Source: Actinomycetota bacterium (lineage in GTDB: Bacteria > Actinomycetota > Thermoleophilia > Gaiellales > F1-60-MAGs149). Taken from it: 8,682 bases of DNA. This document shows, one piece after another, positions 7,939 through 8,682 of this stretch. The notes under the pieces were generated by a model. The model did no database searches. It was not told the origin of the DNA and was given only the letters and a program-made list of their open reading frames with translations. The translations under genes and the position numbers were made by a program. The first letter of the stretch is position 1. Each line of letters opens with the position of its first letter. The stretch is from the NCBI GenBank assembly GCA_947481755.1, contig CANKHS010000043.1:1-8682 (forward strand), in the 5' to 3' direction.

Positions 7939-8444
7939 TGTCTCGACGCAAATTGACCATTCGGCTGCTGGTGCTTGCGGCGCTTCTCATTGCCGCCTCC
8001 AGCGCCGCGGCTCATGCCACGATCGAGCTCAAGGGCGAGCAACCCATCGCCGGGAAACGCGGCACGCTGACGATCACCATTCCCCACGGCTGCGGTGCCG
8101 GCTTGGGAACCGATCGCCTCGTCGTCCGACTCGGATCGGGATGGCCAAGCGCGAAGGCAATCACGATCGATGGCTGGACCTCGACCGTCGCGCGTGCCTC
8201 CTCAGGAAACTGGACGATCACCTGGGTCGCCACCGCTGGTGGCCTACCCAATACAGCGACCGGCGACTTTCCGATTGCAGTCCGCTGGCCACGCGCAGCG
8301 GGGATCTACAAGACGCCGACCTTCCAGCATTGCGGCGCGAAATCAATGAACTGGACCGATCCCTACGCACCAGCGGCCTCCGCCGATCAGGACTACCCGC
8401 CGATTTATCCCGTGCCGCGGATCCAGATTCTGCCCGCTTCCTAG
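7938..8444 (+). CDS. Secreted DUF1775 (YcnI-like) domain protein
   Basis: The 168-aa protein has a clear signal peptide (RRK, hydrophobic stretch 8-20, then SSAAA) with a predicted cut after Ala25. Cleavage exposes His26 (HATIELKGEQ) as the mature N-terminus. DUF1775/YcnI proteins characteristically begin with this histidine, which in Bacillus YcnI helps bind Cu(II). Family-like features follow: a Gly-Trp at 79-80, WTITWVATAGGLP (92-104), the GDFPI strand (109-113), PTFQHC (127-132) and MNW (137-139). Cys52 and Cys132 could form a disulphide. There is no C-terminal membrane anchor or sorting signal. I start it at the ATG in TAATG, not 39 nt upstream where an in-frame ATG lies inside the kinase gene, because this puts the signal peptide at the N-terminus. 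No copper genes are visible nearby. Confidence 0.85.
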   Translation: MSRRKLTIRLLVLAALLIAASSAAAHATIELKGEQPIAGKRGTLTITIPHGCGAGLGTDRLVVRLGSGWPSAKAITIDGWTSTVARASSGNWTITWVATAGGLPNTATGDFPIAVRWPRAAGIYKTPTFQHCGAKSMNWTDPYAPAASADQDYPPIYPVPRIQILPAS

Positions 8445-8450
8445 CGCTGC

Positions 8451-8533
8451 CAACGTTGCTTTGGGGTCAGACCCTGATGCAAAGTTACGCAGAGATCAAC
8501 TTTGCATGAGGGTCTGACCCCAAAGCAACGTTG
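8451..8533. repeat. 83-nt near-perfect palindrome, REP/MITE-like element
   Basis: Arms 8451-8486 and 8498-8533 are inverse complements at 35 of 36 positions; the only mismatch is G8476/G8508. The loop is 11 nt (ACGCAGAGATC). Symmetry ends sharply at the arm tips. Each arm holds smaller palindromes: CAACGTTG at the outer end and GGGTC-A-GACCC inside, with TGCAAAGTT/AACTTTGCA near the loop. The GGGGTCAGACCC core is, from memory, a recurring motif of REP-like repeats spread by IS200-type (RAYT) transposases in diverse bacteria. The element starts 6 nt after the DUF1775 stop, so it may also act as a terminator or mRNA stabiliser, though no U-tract follows. No target duplication is evident. Confidence 0.85.
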
Positions 8534-8594
8534 ATCGCGAGCGCGACGCTAACGGTGCGCACGAGCTCCCCGGTTCAGCCGAGGGCCAACATCG

Positions 8595-8600
8595 TATGAT
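8595..8600 (+). promoter_or_regulatory. Possible -10 box before the right-end gene
   Basis: TATGAT lies 30 nt before the ATG at 8631 and is one base from the TATAAT consensus. The -35 position (GGTTCA with a 17-nt spacer) is a poor match. The 97-nt gap between the palindrome and the ATG otherwise shows only ordinary sequence. Weakly supported. Confidence 0.35.
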
Positions 8601-8630
8601 CGTGAAGTCAAAAATGTTGAAAGGCTTCAA

Positions 8631-8682
8631 ATGCTCACTGCCCGCCTATTCGCGCTGCTCACCTGTGTAGTAACCACCGCCG
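8631..8682 (+). CDS. N-terminus of a probable exported protein, cut by window edge
   Basis: An open frame from ATG 8631 runs to the end of the window and encodes MLTARLFALLTCVVTTA. The Arg followed by a hydrophobic stretch and small residues looks like the start of a Sec signal peptide. The Cys at position 12 lies too close to the start for a typical lipobox, so a lipoprotein is unlikely. An AAAGG Shine-Dalgarno lies 6 nt upstream and a TATGAT box 30 nt upstream, which support a real start. A competing ATG at 8614 is in another frame and stops at a TAG at 8668-8670. Nothing can be said about function from 17 residues. Confidence 0.5.
   Translation, partial: MLTARLFALLTCVVTTA

Noticed and set aside
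8614..8670. Small open frame from ATG 8614
   Set aside because: It has only 18 codons before TAG, its start lacks a Shine-Dalgarno, and the frame from 8631 has better initiation signals and a signal-peptide-like product.

Overview
The window reads as a chromosomal segment of a high-GC bacterium, most likely an actinomycete-type lineage (Actinomycetota, perhaps Thermoleophilia). That placement is inferred from GC-rich codon use, ATGA/TAATG gene overlaps, genes lacking a Shine-Dalgarno sequence, and the character of the L10, NusG and FtsH proteins; it was not tested by alignment.

Minus strand, read right to left (6265 down to 1): an MFS transporter; the membrane AAA+ protease FtsH; then the conserved translation/secretion block rpmG (L33, too short for simple ORF calling), secE, nusG, rplK (L11), rplA (L1) and rplJ (L10, cut by the window edge). 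Two RNA regulatory leaders can be read directly. A compact helix before rplK looks like the L1 autoregulatory site. A longer structured region before rplJ looks like the L10 leader and ends in a strong hairpin that overlaps the rplJ Shine-Dalgarno. Together they would let free L1 and L10 throttle their own synthesis.

Plus strand (6302 to 8444): a tight three-gene unit with 4-nt and 1-nt overlaps, encoding a PNP/UDP-family nucleoside phosphorylase, a YegS/DagK-type lipid kinase and a secreted DUF1775 (YcnI-like) protein whose predicted mature N-terminus is histidine. Only 36 bp separate this unit from the divergent MFS gene, and neither first gene has a Shine-Dalgarno, so leaderless transcription is plausible in both directions.

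Right end (8445 to 8682): an 83-nt near-perfect palindrome with 36-nt arms, 35 of 36 positions paired, most likely a REP/MITE-type mobile repeat. It is followed by a candidate promoter and the first codons of a probable exported protein. The palindrome is the most unusual object in the window. Most of the rest is conserved housekeeping DNA, and I see no sign of a novel multi-gene defence or biosynthetic system.
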